This document shows, piece after piece, positions 10,487 to 19,600 of a stretch of DNA of 64,000 bases. Where the stretch lies: NCBI RefSeq assembly GCF_003116815.1, contig NZ_QDKQ01000034.1:1-64000 (forward strand), read 5' to 3'. Each line of letters starts with the position of its first letter. Position 1 is the stretch's first letter. This DNA is from Caulobacter endophyticus. Lineage in GTDB: Bacteria; Pseudomonadota; Alphaproteobacteria; Caulobacterales; Caulobacteraceae. A program made the position numbers and the translations under genes. Under the pieces are notes generated by a model, which did no database searches, was not told the DNA's origin, and saw nothing but the letters and a program-made list of their open reading frames with translations.

Positions 10487-11875
10487 ATGACCACCTCCCC
10501 CATTCACGTGATCGGCGGCGGCCTCGCCGGTTCCGAGGCCGCCTGGCAGATCGCCCAGGCCGGCGTTCCCGTCATCCTGCACGAGATGCGCAAGGACGAC
10601 TCCAGCGGCAAAGTCACCACCGACGCCCACCAGACCGACGGCCTGGCCGAGATGGTGTGCTCAAACTCGTTCCGGTCGGACGACTGGCAGTTCAACGCCG
10701 TTGGTCTGCTGCACGCCGAGATGCGCCGCTGCGACTCGATCATCATGTCGGCGGCCGACCAGCACCAGGTGCCGGCCGGCGGCGCCCTGGCGGTCGATCG
10801 CGACGGCTTCTCCGAGGAAGTCACCCGCCGCCTGGAAGCCCACCCGCTGGTGACCATCGTCCGCGAGGAGATCGCCGGCCTGCCGCCGGAGGCGTGGGAC
10901 AACGTCATCGTCGCCACCGGCCCGCTGACCTCGCCAGCCCTGGCCCAGGCGGTGCTCGACCTGTCGGGCGAGGGCCAGCTGTCGTTCTTCGACGCCATCG
11001 CGCCGATCATCCACCTTGAATCCATCGACATGGACAAGGCCTGGCGCCAGTCGCGCTACGACAAGGAGGGCCCCGGCGGCGACGCGGCCGCCTACATCAA
11101 CTGTCCCATGAACAAGGAGCAGTACGAGGCCTTCATCGACGCCCTGCTCGAAGGCCCCAAGGCCGAGTTCAAGGAGTGGGAGAACGTTCCCTATTTCGAC
11201 GGCTGCCTGCCGATCGAGGTGATGGCCGAGCGCGGTCGCGAGACCCTGCGCCATGGGCCCATGAAGCCCGTCGGCCTGACCAATCCGCGCGACCCGACCG
11301 TCAAGTCCTACGCCATCGTCCAGCTGCGCCAGGACAACGCCCTGGGCACGCTGTGGAACATGGTCGGCTTCCAGACCAAGCTGAAGCACGGCGTCCAGGC
11401 CGAGACCTTCCGCATGATCCCAGGCCTGGAGAACGCCCAGTTCGCGCGCCTGGGCGGCCTGCACCGCAACACCTTCATCAACTCGCCCAAGCTGCTGGAC
11501 AGGGGCCTGCGCCTGAAGGCCGCGCCGCGCATGCGCTTCGCCGGCCAGGTGACTGGCGTCGAGGGCTATGTGGAAAGCGCCGCCATCGGTCTCCTGGCCG
11601 GCCGCTTCGCCGCCGCCGAGCGCAAGGGCGGCTCGCTTGAGGCTCCGCCCCCGACCACCGCCCTGGGCGCGCTGGTAGAGCACATCACCGGCGGGCACAT
11701 GGATGGCGGCAGCTTCCAGCCAATGAACATCAACTACGGCCTGCTGCCGCCGCTCGAGGCCCCCAAGGTCGACGAGGAGGGCAAGAAGATCCCGCTGAAG
11801 GAGCGCGGCCGCGCCAAGAAGCGGCTGATGAGCATCCGCGCCCTGAAGGACCTGGACGCCTGGCTGGCGAACTGA
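10487..11875 (+). CDS. trmFO: tRNA (uracil-54-C5) methyltransferase, folate-dependent (TrmFO)
   Basis: 462 aa. TrmFO makes ribothymidine at position 54 of tRNA using methylene-tetrahydrofolate and FADH2 instead of SAM. The FAD-binding Rossmann motif is at the N-terminus ([18 protein letters not shown], about 6-23). Family stretches seen include [54 protein letters not shown] and [13 protein letters not shown]. Start ATG 10487 follows GAGGG. It is monocistronic by layout and divergent from the membrane-protein cluster. Confidence 0.97.
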   Translation: MTTSPIHVIGGGLAGSEAAWQIAQAGVPVILHEMRKDDSSGKVTTDAHQTDGLAEMVCSNSFRSDDWQFNAVGLLHAEMRRCDSIIMSAADQHQVPAGGALAVDRDGFSEEVTRRLEAHPLVTIVREEIAGLPPEAWDNVIVATGPLTSPALAQAVLDLSGEGQLSFFDAIAPIIHLESIDMDKAWRQSRYDKEGPGGDAAAYINCPMNKEQYEAFIDALLEGPKAEFKEWENVPYFDGCLPIEVMAERGRETLRHGPMKPVGLTNPRDPTVKSYAIVQLRQDNALGTLWNMVGFQTKLKHGVQAETFRMIPGLENAQFARLGGLHRNTFINSPKLLDRGLRLKAAPRMRFAGQVTGVEGYVESAAIGLLAGRFAAAERKGGSLEAPPPTTALGALVEHITGGHMDGGSFQPMNINYGLLPPLEAPKVDEEGKKIPLKERGRAKKRLMSIRALKDLDAWLAN

Positions 11876-11921
11876 TCCCTCGGATTTGAAGAAATAGGCC
11901 TCCGCCCGGTCCAAGGCGGAA

Positions 11922-11962
11922 AAGCGCGGCCGTGGAACCCTGACGTTCCCGGCCGCGCGCTT
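11922..11962 (+). terminator. Possible terminator hairpin after trmFO
   Basis: Arms AAGCGCGGCCG and CGGCCGCGCGCTT with an inner GAAC/GTTC pairing, followed by only TT then GC-rich sequence. It could also be a leader structure of the next gene. Confidence 0.35.
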
Positions 11963-11991
11963 CTCGCGCGGCGTCTCACGCGAGATCGCCC

Positions 11992-12696
11992 ATGCTCCGC
12001 ACATTCAGCGCCGCCGTCGCCGCGACGGCCCTTCTTTCCGCTCCCGCCTTCGCCCAGGACGTGGCCTCACCGACCAAGGACGCGATCATGGCGTCCTTCG
12101 ACATCGTCCGCACCCAGGTCAAAAGCGTCGGCCCCGACGTCGTCTTCCGCGTGCAGGTGCGCGGCAAGGCCGGCGAGATGAAGCCCAAGGCCGTCGGCCA
12201 GTTCGCCGGCAGCGCGGTGTGGAGCTATGTGTGGCCGACCTCGCTCAACAGCTCCAGCGTCGGCTTCGAGGGCGACCAGGGCATACTGGCCCTGGCGGTG
12301 ACCTTCCACCCCGACTTCGACGACGCCGCCTATGGCGGGGTCAACCGCCACGTCTGGCATCCGCACTGGGTGGTGCTGGTCCCCGACGACGCCTGCGGCA
12401 AGGGCGCCCTGAAGGTTCGCGACATTCCCGAAGGGACAAAACCCAAGGTGCCCGCCACCTGGCCCGGCGTGCCGCTGCTGATCGACAGCCCGACCTATCC
12501 GACCACCCTGGGCGGCGACACCGTCGAGGTCACCGTGCCGGCCAGCGTCATCGGCGCGGTCGAGGGGGTCAAGTTCGACGGCGTCACCTCGGCCCTGAAG
12601 GTCAACGCCAACCTGCACGCGCCGCTGCTGTGCATCTCCGACATCTTCGACGTGGCCTCGGGCGACCTCAGCCTGCCCGGCAAGATCACCCGCTGA
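11992..12696 (+). CDS. Secreted protein of unknown function
   Basis: 234 aa. Residues 1-22 form a Sec signal peptide (MLRTFSAAVAATALLSAPAFA-QD) with an AXA cleavage site. The mature part has regularly alternating hydrophobic residues suggesting a beta-rich periplasmic fold, a His/Trp cluster (NRHVWHPHWVVLVPDDACG) and a second Cys near the C-terminus (LLCISDIFD), so one disulfide is possible. The His/Trp cluster could bind metal, but that is speculation. No family recognised. It is followed after 7 bases by an AraC-type regulator, so the two may be cotranscribed. Confidence 0.75.
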   Translation: MLRTFSAAVAATALLSAPAFAQDVASPTKDAIMASFDIVRTQVKSVGPDVVFRVQVRGKAGEMKPKAVGQFAGSAVWSYVWPTSLNSSSVGFEGDQGILALAVTFHPDFDDAAYGGVNRHVWHPHWVVLVPDDACGKGALKVRDIPEGTKPKVPATWPGVPLLIDSPTYPTTLGGDTVEVTVPASVIGAVEGVKFDGVTSALKVNANLHAPLLCISDIFDVASGDLSLPGKITR

Positions 12697-12703
12697 ACCC
12701 GGG

Positions 12704-13117
12704 ATGTGCTTCTACGATCTAGAACCGGGCGGCCTCGCGCCGCCCGGCGCCTTGCCGGTCGCCAGACCCGCGGGCCTGGCGCCGTGGCAGGCCAGCCGCG
12801 CGGCGGCCTATGTGGAGCGCGAGCTGGAAAGGACGATCCGCGTCGTCGAGCTGGCGCGCGCGGCCAGGCTCAACCCTTCCTACTTTTCACGGGCGTTCAA
12901 GACGACCTTCGGCCTGTCGCCGCAGAAGTACGTGGTCGAGCGTCGCCTGACCCGCGCCAAGCGGATTATGCTGACCACCGACGAGCCCCTGTGCGGCATC
13001 GCCGCCACCTGCGGCTTCAGCGACCAGGCGCATCTGTCGCGGATCTTCCGGCGGCGCGAGGGCGCGCCGCCTAACGCCTGGCGCCGCGAGCAGCGCCAGG
13101 CGGCGGCCGTCTCCTGA
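12704..13117 (+). CDS. AraC-family transcriptional regulator, DNA-binding domain only
   Basis: 137 aa, consisting essentially of the double helix-turn-helix AraC domain (about 28-128): VVELARAARLNPSYFSRAFK for the first HTH and IAATCGFSDQAHLSRIFRR for the second, with a C-terminal PNAWRRE. It lacks a ligand-binding N-terminal domain. It is strikingly like the C-terminal half of the regulator at 14023-14586 (shared GLAPWQA, SYF/GYF..AFK, CGFSDQ.HL). The start at 12704 has no good SD and translation may be coupled to the preceding gene, whose stop is 7 bases away. Confidence 0.85.
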   Translation: MCFYDLEPGGLAPPGALPVARPAGLAPWQASRAAAYVERELERTIRVVELARAARLNPSYFSRAFKTTFGLSPQKYVVERRLTRAKRIMLTTDEPLCGIAATCGFSDQAHLSRIFRRREGAPPNAWRREQRQAAAVS

Positions 13118-13121
13118 CGTC

Positions 13122-13985
13122 TCAGCGGGTCGAGCGCATGAAGCTTGCGATGTGCTCGGCCGAGGCGCGGGGATACTGGTGCTGCGGCCCATGGCCCGCC
13201 GAGGGATAGGTGATCAGGTGCAACGTCGGCAGCGCCTGGTTCAGGGCGTACCAGTTCTCGACCGGAAAGATGATGTCGTGGTCGCCGCCCAGGTGCAGGA
13301 TCGGGGTGGTCGTGGTCTTCAGAACCTCCAGCACCGCGTCGGCCGGAAAGATCGGGTTCCTGGGTCCGTCGCCGATATTGGCGCGGGCGAAGGCGATCGG
13401 CACGGCCGGCGAGCGCCCTTGAGTCCGCTCGGCGATGCGGGCGGCCGACTCGGCGGCGGCCTTGCGGCTGATCTCCGACTTCGGCTCGAAGAACAGGATC
13501 TCCTCTTCCTTCAGGCCGTAGTGCTCGATGACGGCGGTGTCGTAGAACAGCTGCTCGGCCAGCTTGACCAAGTGGCCCGGCGGATTGGTGCCGATCAGCA
13601 GCAGGTGACTGATCCGCTCGCCGGCAACGGCCAGGGCGACCTGGGCGACGAGGCCGCCCAGCGACCAGCCGCCGAGCACCACGTCGGTCAGTTCCAGCGC
13701 CGTCATCAGGTCGATCGGGTCGCGAACCATCTCGGCCGGGTTGTAGGTCGCTTCGCCGGTCGACAGGCCAAGGCCCGAATAGTCGAAGGTGATGACCCGG
13801 AACCCTTCGTCGGCCAGGCCGTCGAGGAAGGCCGGGTCCCAGACGTCCATGTTGCCCCTGAAGCGGGTGCACAGCAGCAGCGGCCGCCCCTCCCCGATCG
13901 AACGAAAGGCCAGGGTGCGTCCGCCAACCTCGACGAACTGGTTGGGCGCGGTGACGGCGCGATGGACGGAAGCGACGGCGTTCAT
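13122..13985 (-). CDS. Alpha/beta hydrolase
   Basis: 287 aa from ATG 13985 (MNAVASVHRAV). Classic alpha/beta-hydrolase fold: nucleophile elbow GGWSLGG (Ser near 107), acid in LHLGGDHDIIF, catalytic His in SAGHGPQHQ. An Arg/Asn oxyanion region (TRFRGNMDVWDP) follows the first strand. There is no signal peptide, so it is cytoplasmic. Relatives include esterases, haloperoxidase-like proteins and C-C bond hydrolases; the substrate cannot be assigned. It converges on the small AraC gene and lies downstream of the second AraC gene on the same strand, which may regulate it. Confidence 0.88.
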   Translation of the reverse strand: MNAVASVHRAVTAPNQFVEVGGRTLAFRSIGEGRPLLLCTRFRGNMDVWDPAFLDGLADEGFRVITFDYSGLGLSTGEATYNPAEMVRDPIDLMTALELTDVVLGGWSLGGLVAQVALAVAGERISHLLLIGTNPPGHLVKLAEQLFYDTAVIEHYGLKEEEILFFEPKSEISRKAAAESAARIAERTQGRSPAVPIAFARANIGDGPRNPIFPADAVLEVLKTTTTPILHLGGDHDIIFPVENWYALNQALPTLHLITYPSAGHGPQHQYPRASAEHIASFMRSTR

Positions 13986-14022
13986 GGGAAACCTCGGGGA
14001 TGGGATCGGATGCCCGCAAAGC

Positions 14023-14586
14023 CTAGGCCTGGACGCGCCGGTCGAGTTGGACGCAGCCGCCGTGATCGCCGTCGTGACGTTCAAACGCGGGCGCGGCGGC
14101 GTGCAGGCGCCGCCAGGCCGCCGGCGTCATGCCGGCCAGGCGATGAAAGCGGTTGGTCAGGTGAGACTGGTCGGAAAAGCCGCAGGCCAGGGCTATGTCC
14201 TTCAGCGGATCCTCGCCCAGGGCGATCAGGATCTTGGCCCGCGCCACCCGCCGCTGCAGCACCATGGCGTGGGGACTGACGCCGAAGCTGCTCTTGAAGG
14301 CCTTGCCGAAATAGCCCGGCCGCACGCCGCCGACCGCCGCCAGCTCGGCCACGGTCAGGGCCCCCTCCAGGTTCTCGTCGATATAGCGTGCGACCCGGCG
14401 CGCCTGCCACGGCGCCAGACCGCCGGTCCGCGTCGTTCCGGGCTCGGACGGCGCCTGCAGCACCAGCAGCGCCTGATCGATCAGCCGCCGCGCGCCCTCG
14501 ATATCGTCGAACAGCCGCTGCTGGATCTCCTCAAGCAGCGCGCCGACCCTGGCCGATGCTCGCTCGCCGCCGATCTGCTGTTCCAT
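14023..14586 (-). CDS. AraC-family transcriptional regulator
   Basis: 187 aa from ATG 14586 (MEQQIGGERASAR); an upstream start at 14655 is possible. The first 60 residues are a short helical region. The AraC double HTH follows (about 75-170): VAELAAVGGVRPGYFGKAFK and IALACGFSDQSHLTNRFH, ending TPAAWRRL. It is closely related to the 137-aa regulator at 12704. It is 37 bases upstream of the alpha/beta hydrolase on the same strand, so the two may form an operon. The effector is unknown. Confidence 0.87.
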   Translation of the reverse strand: MEQQIGGERASARVGALLEEIQQRLFDDIEGARRLIDQALLVLQAPSEPGTTRTGGLAPWQARRVARYIDENLEGALTVAELAAVGGVRPGYFGKAFKSSFGVSPHAMVLQRRVARAKILIALGEDPLKDIALACGFSDQSHLTNRFHRLAGMTPAAWRRLHAAAPAFERHDGDHGGCVQLDRRVQA

Positions 14587-14677
14587 CGCCTCGTCCCCTG
14601 GACGGGAGCGCGACCGGCTCCCGGCAGAGAACACGCAGTCGCCGACGAAACCCACACCGACGTTCGCTCAAATTAGG

Positions 14678-15700
14678 TCAGTCTGCGCGCACGATCCGGT
14701 AGCGGCCCGGCCCCGCTGCCTCGCCGCGTACCGGCAGCACCTGCGCCAGGGTGCGCAGGAAGCGCCGCGGATCGCCTGTGCGAAAACGGCCCGTCACCCG
14801 CAGCCCCGCCACCTTCGGATCGTCGATCACCAGCTTGGCGGCGCTGTGACGGTTCAGTTCGGCCACCACCTCCGACAGCGGCCGGTCCTCGAAGGTGATC
14901 GAGGTCTCGCGCCATTCCGTGGCCTCGCCGCCGTTCGCCGGGGCTACTACATCGCGCCCCTGGGCGGCGGTCAGCTGCTGGCCGGCCGCCAGCAGCACCG
15001 GCCGTCCCGGGCCGTCCGTGGCCTCGATCGTCCGCGCCACCGACACATGACCTTCGACCAGCGTCACCCGCAGCGGCCCCTGGTCGAGCCGGACGTCGAA
15101 GCTCGTGCCCAGCGCCGTGATCCGCCGCCCCCCGGCCTCGACCGTGAACGGCCGCGCCCGGTCGGGAACGACGTCGAAGAACGCCCGGCCCCGCACCAGC
15201 CGCATCGCCCGGCCGTCATGACCATAGGCCAGGTCCAGGGCGCTGCCGGGCGCCAGGCTCGCTTTGCTGCCGTCCGGCAGGTCGAAGGTCAGCAACTGTC
15301 CATCGGCGACGAGGTCGGGCTCGCCGAACATGGCCGAGGCCTGGGGAACCGGCGGCGGCGGGGGCGGGACCGGACGTTCAGCCAGCCACAGGCCAAGCCC
15401 GATGGCGACCACGAACACGGCCGCCGCCGCCATCCAGCGCGACGACAGAGGCCTCGCGGCCTTCCTGGCTCGGCGTCGCAGCACCCGCACCGTCGCATCG
15501 TCGTCGGCTTCGTCGAAGCCGCTCCAGATCGCCTGGGCCCGCAGCCAGGCCGCGCGGTTTTCCGGCGACAGTTCCAGCCACGCGTCCAGCACGGCGGCCT
15601 GGGCCGGATCGCTTTCGTCGACGTTCAGCCACAGCAGCGCGGCGGCCTCGTCGCGCGGCAGGCGGGCCATCTCGGCCGCATCGAGGGAATAGGCGCTCAT
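14678..15700 (-). CDS. FecR-family transmembrane anti-sigma regulator
   Basis: 340 aa. The N-terminal cytoplasmic DUF4880-type domain (about 14-60, EAAALLWLNVDE...NRAAWLRAQAIW) binds the sigma factor. One membrane segment follows (about 89-107, WMAAAAVFVVAIGLGLWLA), then a Pro-run and the periplasmic FecR domain (LPDGSKASLAPGSAL, LVRGRAFFDV, ITALGTSFDVR). The last 70 residues (FEDRPLSEVVAELNRHS..LRVTGRF..GDPRRFL) look like an STN-type domain. It relays the state of a TonB-dependent receptor to the sigma factor encoded immediately upstream, with which it overlaps by 4 bases (ATGA). Confidence 0.93.
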   Translation of the reverse strand: MSAYSLDAAEMARLPRDEAAALLWLNVDESDPAQAAVLDAWLELSPENRAAWLRAQAIWSGFDEADDDATVRVLRRRARKAARPLSSRWMAAAAVFVVAIGLGLWLAERPVPPPPPPVPQASAMFGEPDLVADGQLLTFDLPDGSKASLAPGSALDLAYGHDGRAMRLVRGRAFFDVVPDRARPFTVEAGGRRITALGTSFDVRLDQGPLRVTLVEGHVSVARTIEATDGPGRPVLLAAGQQLTAAQGRDVVAPANGGEATEWRETSITFEDRPLSEVVAELNRHSAAKLVIDDPKVAGLRVTGRFRTGDPRRFLRTLAQVLPVRGEAAGPGRYRIVRAD

Positions 15701-16248
15701 CGCAGGTCCCCCGTCCGGGCCAGAAGGCGTTCCAGCGCCTTGGCCATGTGCTTTTCTACGGCGCTGCCGGATATGCCCAGGCGTCCGGCGATCTCGCGCA
15801 CCGTCATGCCTTCGATCCGCCGCAGCACGAAGATGGTCCGCGTGCGCTCGGGCAGGGTCAGCAGCACCGCCGTCGCCGCGCGCAGGGTCTCGCGAGCGTC
15901 CAGGCGCCCGGCCGGATCGTCGTCGGTCTCGCCGTGGCGCTCGGGATCAAACGGCACGTGCTGGTCGGCCCGCCGCGCCAGCCGCCGCCGGTGCCGGTCG
16001 GCCCAGACGCTGGCGGCGGTGCGGAAGACGTAGGCCCGGGCGTACGCCTCGTCGTCGAGCCCCACCTGATCGGCGGCGCGCACGAAAACCTCCTGCACAA
16101 GGTCCTCGACCTCGGCGTCGGCGCCCAGGCGGCGACGGAAGAAGGCCGACACGGCGGCGTGCAGCGCGAGCGCCCGCGCCGGATCGGCGGGGGCCGCGCT
16201 CGAACCGTCCGTCGACTGCGGATGGGTCACCGCCACTGAACGCTCCAC
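15697..16248 (-). CDS. ECF sigma factor, FecI type
   Basis: 183 aa. Sigma-70 region 2 at about 33-98 (EDLVQEVFVRAAD, ARAYVFRTAASVWADRHRRR) and region 4 at about 125-175 (LPERTRTIFVLRRIEGMTV, EIAGRLGISGSAVEKHMAKA). Iron-starvation/FecI-type sigma factors direct RNA polymerase to outer-membrane receptor genes. It is paired with a FecR and divergent from a 1136-aa receptor, its likely target. The start could be ATG 16248 or the later GTG. Confidence 0.93.
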   Translation of the reverse strand: MERSVAVTHPQSTDGSSAAPADPARALALHAAVSAFFRRRLGADAEVEDLVQEVFVRAADQVGLDDEAYARAYVFRTAASVWADRHRRRLARRADQHVPFDPERHGETDDDPAGRLDARETLRAATAVLLTLPERTRTIFVLRRIEGMTVREIAGRLGISGSAVEKHMAKALERLLARTGDLR

Positions 16249-16652
16249 TCACGCCGCGGGGATCCACGGGCGGTCGTCACGTCTGAACACGCAGGCGGAG
16301 ACAAAACCCTCATCACCAGATCCAAGGAATATCGTGGCGCGGTTCGCCCCATCATTGGCGGAACCTCGTTACGCCGCGACGCCCACGGTGTCGAGCAATG
16401 CCCCGCTTGCGGCGCTCGCTCCTGGCGTTCGCAGATCGCCGTTCTGTTGCCTCGCCGCTACGCCCGGCCGCATATTTGCCTTGAACGCCCCCGAGCGGCC
16501 ATTTTTCGGTTTGATCCCGACCGGCCATTTCGGCTTAATGACACCGGTAGCTATTTTAATGACACCGGTGGCGGATAACGCTACCAATAAGAACAGAGAT
16601 CACGGGTCGGCCGCTTAAGAGCCAGCCCGTCGGGAAGAAACTGGGAGGGAAT
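16249..16652. other. 404-base divergent promoter region, no convincing gene
   Basis: Between fecI and the large receptor. It holds the two direct repeats described separately, an AT-richer segment around 16500-16600, and the receptor's SD (GGGAGG just before ATG 16653). A 94-codon plus-strand ORF (16334-16618) spans the operator repeats and has no family signature, so it is not called. Confidence 0.6.
16535..16569 (+). promoter_or_regulatory. Tandem 14-bp operator-like repeats upstream of the receptor
   Basis: TTAATGACACCGGT occurs exactly twice, at 16535-16548 and 16556-16569, start-to-start 21 bp (two helical turns). The central ACCGGT dyad is typical of LacI-family operators in this group. 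Same-face spacing suggests two dimers binding cooperatively. No LacI regulator is encoded in the window. Confidence 0.6.
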
Positions 16653-19600
16653 ATGTTGCAAGTCATCTCGCGGCGGAGCCGCGCCCGCGTCCTGTGCGAT
16701 CGTGCGTCGCTGGGCGCGCTGACCGTCGCCGGCAGCCTGCTGCTGGCCGGAACCGCCTTCGCTCAAGACGCCGCCCCCGCCGCCCAGGCCTCGGGCCAGA
16801 CCGAGGAGACCGCGGTCGAGGAAGTGGTCGTCACCGGCTACCGCGCCGCCCTGCAGAGCGCCCTCAGCCTCAAGCGCAGCTCGAACGTGATGGTCGACGC
16901 CATCAACGCCGAGGACATCGCCGACTTCCCCGACGCCAACCTCGCCGAATCCCTGCAGCGCCTGCCGGGCGTGTCGGTCGACCGTGAAAACGGCGAAGGC
17001 CGCACCATCACCGTCCGGGGCCTGGGCAGCGACTTCACCCGCGTGCGCCTGAACGGCCTGGAAGCCCTGTCGACGGCCGGTCCGTCGATCGCCGGCGACG
17101 CGGCCAACCGCTCGCGCGGTTTCGACTTCAACACCTTCGCCTCGGAACTCTTCAGCGCCCTGAAGGTCCAGAAGACCGCCTCGGCCGAGACCGACGAAGG
17201 CTCGCTGGGCGCCACGGTCGACCTGGAGACCGGCAAGCCGCTGAACTTCAAGGACCGTCGCCTGGCCCTGTCGGTTCAGGACGCCTACTACAAGAACGGC
17301 GGCACCCACTCGCCGCGCTTCGCCGGCCTCGTCTCCGATCGCTGGGAAACCAACTGGGGCGACTTCGGCGCGCTGTTCTCGGTCGCCTACAACAAGCGCA
17401 ACCAGATCATCGACAGCTACCAGCGCCAGGCCGGCCAGTCGGACTACACCTATCGCCAGTCGACCTTCCTGGCGACCAACTCGACCGCCGCCTCGCCGCG
17501 CCGGCAGGGCTTCGCGACCCCGATCGGCACTTCGTGCAACGGCGGTGTGATCCCCGGCATCAACATCACCAACACGGCGATCTGTTCGATGCTGGTCGGC
17601 TCGAACGCGGCCGCCTACAACCTGATCAACAATCCCTCGAGCGCGACGACCAACGCCACCAGCCTGACCGGCACCGGCACGATCACCGCCCCCGGTCCGC
17701 TGACCCGCATTCCCGCCCTGGCCACGCTGAACCAGCAGGACCTCGAGCAGGAACGGCTGGGCCTGACCGGCGCCCTGCAATGGCGCCCGACCAGCCGCAC
17801 GACGATCTCGTATGACTGGGTCTATTCGGAGCTGCAGCAGTCGTCGATCAACTACCAGGTCCAGACCGTCGGCCTGAACCGCAACAACACCAACAACAGC
17901 ACCGGCAACCCGTTCTACACGGTGAGCCCGACCACCACGGCCGCCCAGAAGCGGGCCTTCTACGCGTCGTGCACCGCGCAGGCCGCCAACGAGGTCCGCG
18001 ACGCCATCGACTGCGGTCAGCAATTGAACGGCGGCGGCCTGGTCGCCGGCACGACCAACAGCTACAACCCGTTCAACCTCGACCCGTACGACTACTACAA
18101 CGCCCTCTCGTCGGTCGGTTACGTGCCGAGCGCGAACGGCACTGCGATGGTCGACAAGTTCATCGGCCGTCCCAGCGTGCGCCTTATCGATGCGGCGCTG
18201 TCGCCGACCGGGGCCAACGCCGACTATCTGAAGCTCGGCAATGTCGACCTGCGTTCGGCGGCCGACGCGGCGTTCTTTACCACCTACTTCCGCCAGTCGT
18301 CGCTGAAGCTGGACCATGAGTTCAGCGACAACTTCACGATGAGCGCCGTCTGGGGCAAGTCGTCGTCGAAGAACAAGACGCAAGGCCTGCTGGCCGACTT
18401 CATCCGCCTGGACTCCGGCCAGGGCGTGACCGGTGACGACTACCTCGTCTACGACGCGCGCGGCGGCGGCGACATGCCGCTGCTGAACCTGGGCTTCGAC
18501 GCCACCCAGGCCTCGGCCTGGGACTTCGTGAAGGGCTATTCGGCCCTGCGCCACTTCCAGCGCTTCACCAACAACGACTACGAGACCCTGCGCTTCGACT
18601 TCAAATACGACCTGGACGACAACTACGCGATCCGGTTCGGCGTCAGCCAGCGCAAGTACGGCTTCGACACCGCCGAATATCGCCGCCTGAGCGGCGAGAC
18701 CCTGAACCCCAGCCTCAAGGAAGCCGGCTCCAACATCGCTTCGGTCAGCAAGGTCATCAACTGGGGCACCGGCCTGGACGTCCCGTCCGGCGGCACCACC
18801 GCCTTCCTGGCGCCCGACCTGCAGAAGATGGTCAGCCTGTTCGACTTCGACTGCAACTGCGTCAACAAGTGGGGCGACTGGCGCCTGTCGTACCTGAGCA
18901 GCGCGGCCAACCGCTACTCGGTCGAGGAGAAGGACACCGGCGCCTTCGTCCAGTTCGACTACAACACCGAACTGTTCGGCCGCGAACTGCGCGGCAACAT
19001 CGGCACCCGCTACGCCATCACCGAACTGGACTCCTCGGGCCTGACCAACGGCTCGCGTCCGATCTCGGGCGAGAACAAGTACACCGACGTCCTGCCGTCG
19101 CTGAACGCCGCCTACGAGGTGGCCGACAACATGTACATCCGCTTCGGCGCGGCCAAGGTCATGGCCCGTCCGATGCTGGGCAACCTGTCGCCGTCGGTCA
19201 CGGCGATCAGCGTGCCCACCGGCGCCGGCGCCGTGGTCGGCGGCACGATGACCGTCGGCAACCCGAAGCTCGACCCGTTCCGCGCGGTCAACTACGACCT
19301 GAGCTTCGAGTGGTACTTCACCTCGGGCGCCCTGGTCTCGGTCGCGGTCTTCGACAAGCAGATCAACAACTTCCCGCAGACCCTGATCAACAACGCCCCG
19401 CTGAGCCAGATCCTCGACGCCGCTGGCATCGCCGCCCTGCGGGCCGCCCAGACCAACGTCAACGCCCTGGCCTATATCGACGCCGACAACACCTTCGACA
19501 TCCGCCAGTTCGACAATGCGCCGGGCGGCTACATCCGCGGCATCGAGGTCAACTACCAGCAGAACCTGACCTTCCTGCCCTGGTACTTCAAGAACCTGGG

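Noticed and set aside
16334-16618. 94-codon plus-strand ORF upstream of the large receptor
   Set aside because: It spans the tandem operator repeats and the AT-rich promoter region and has no family signature.
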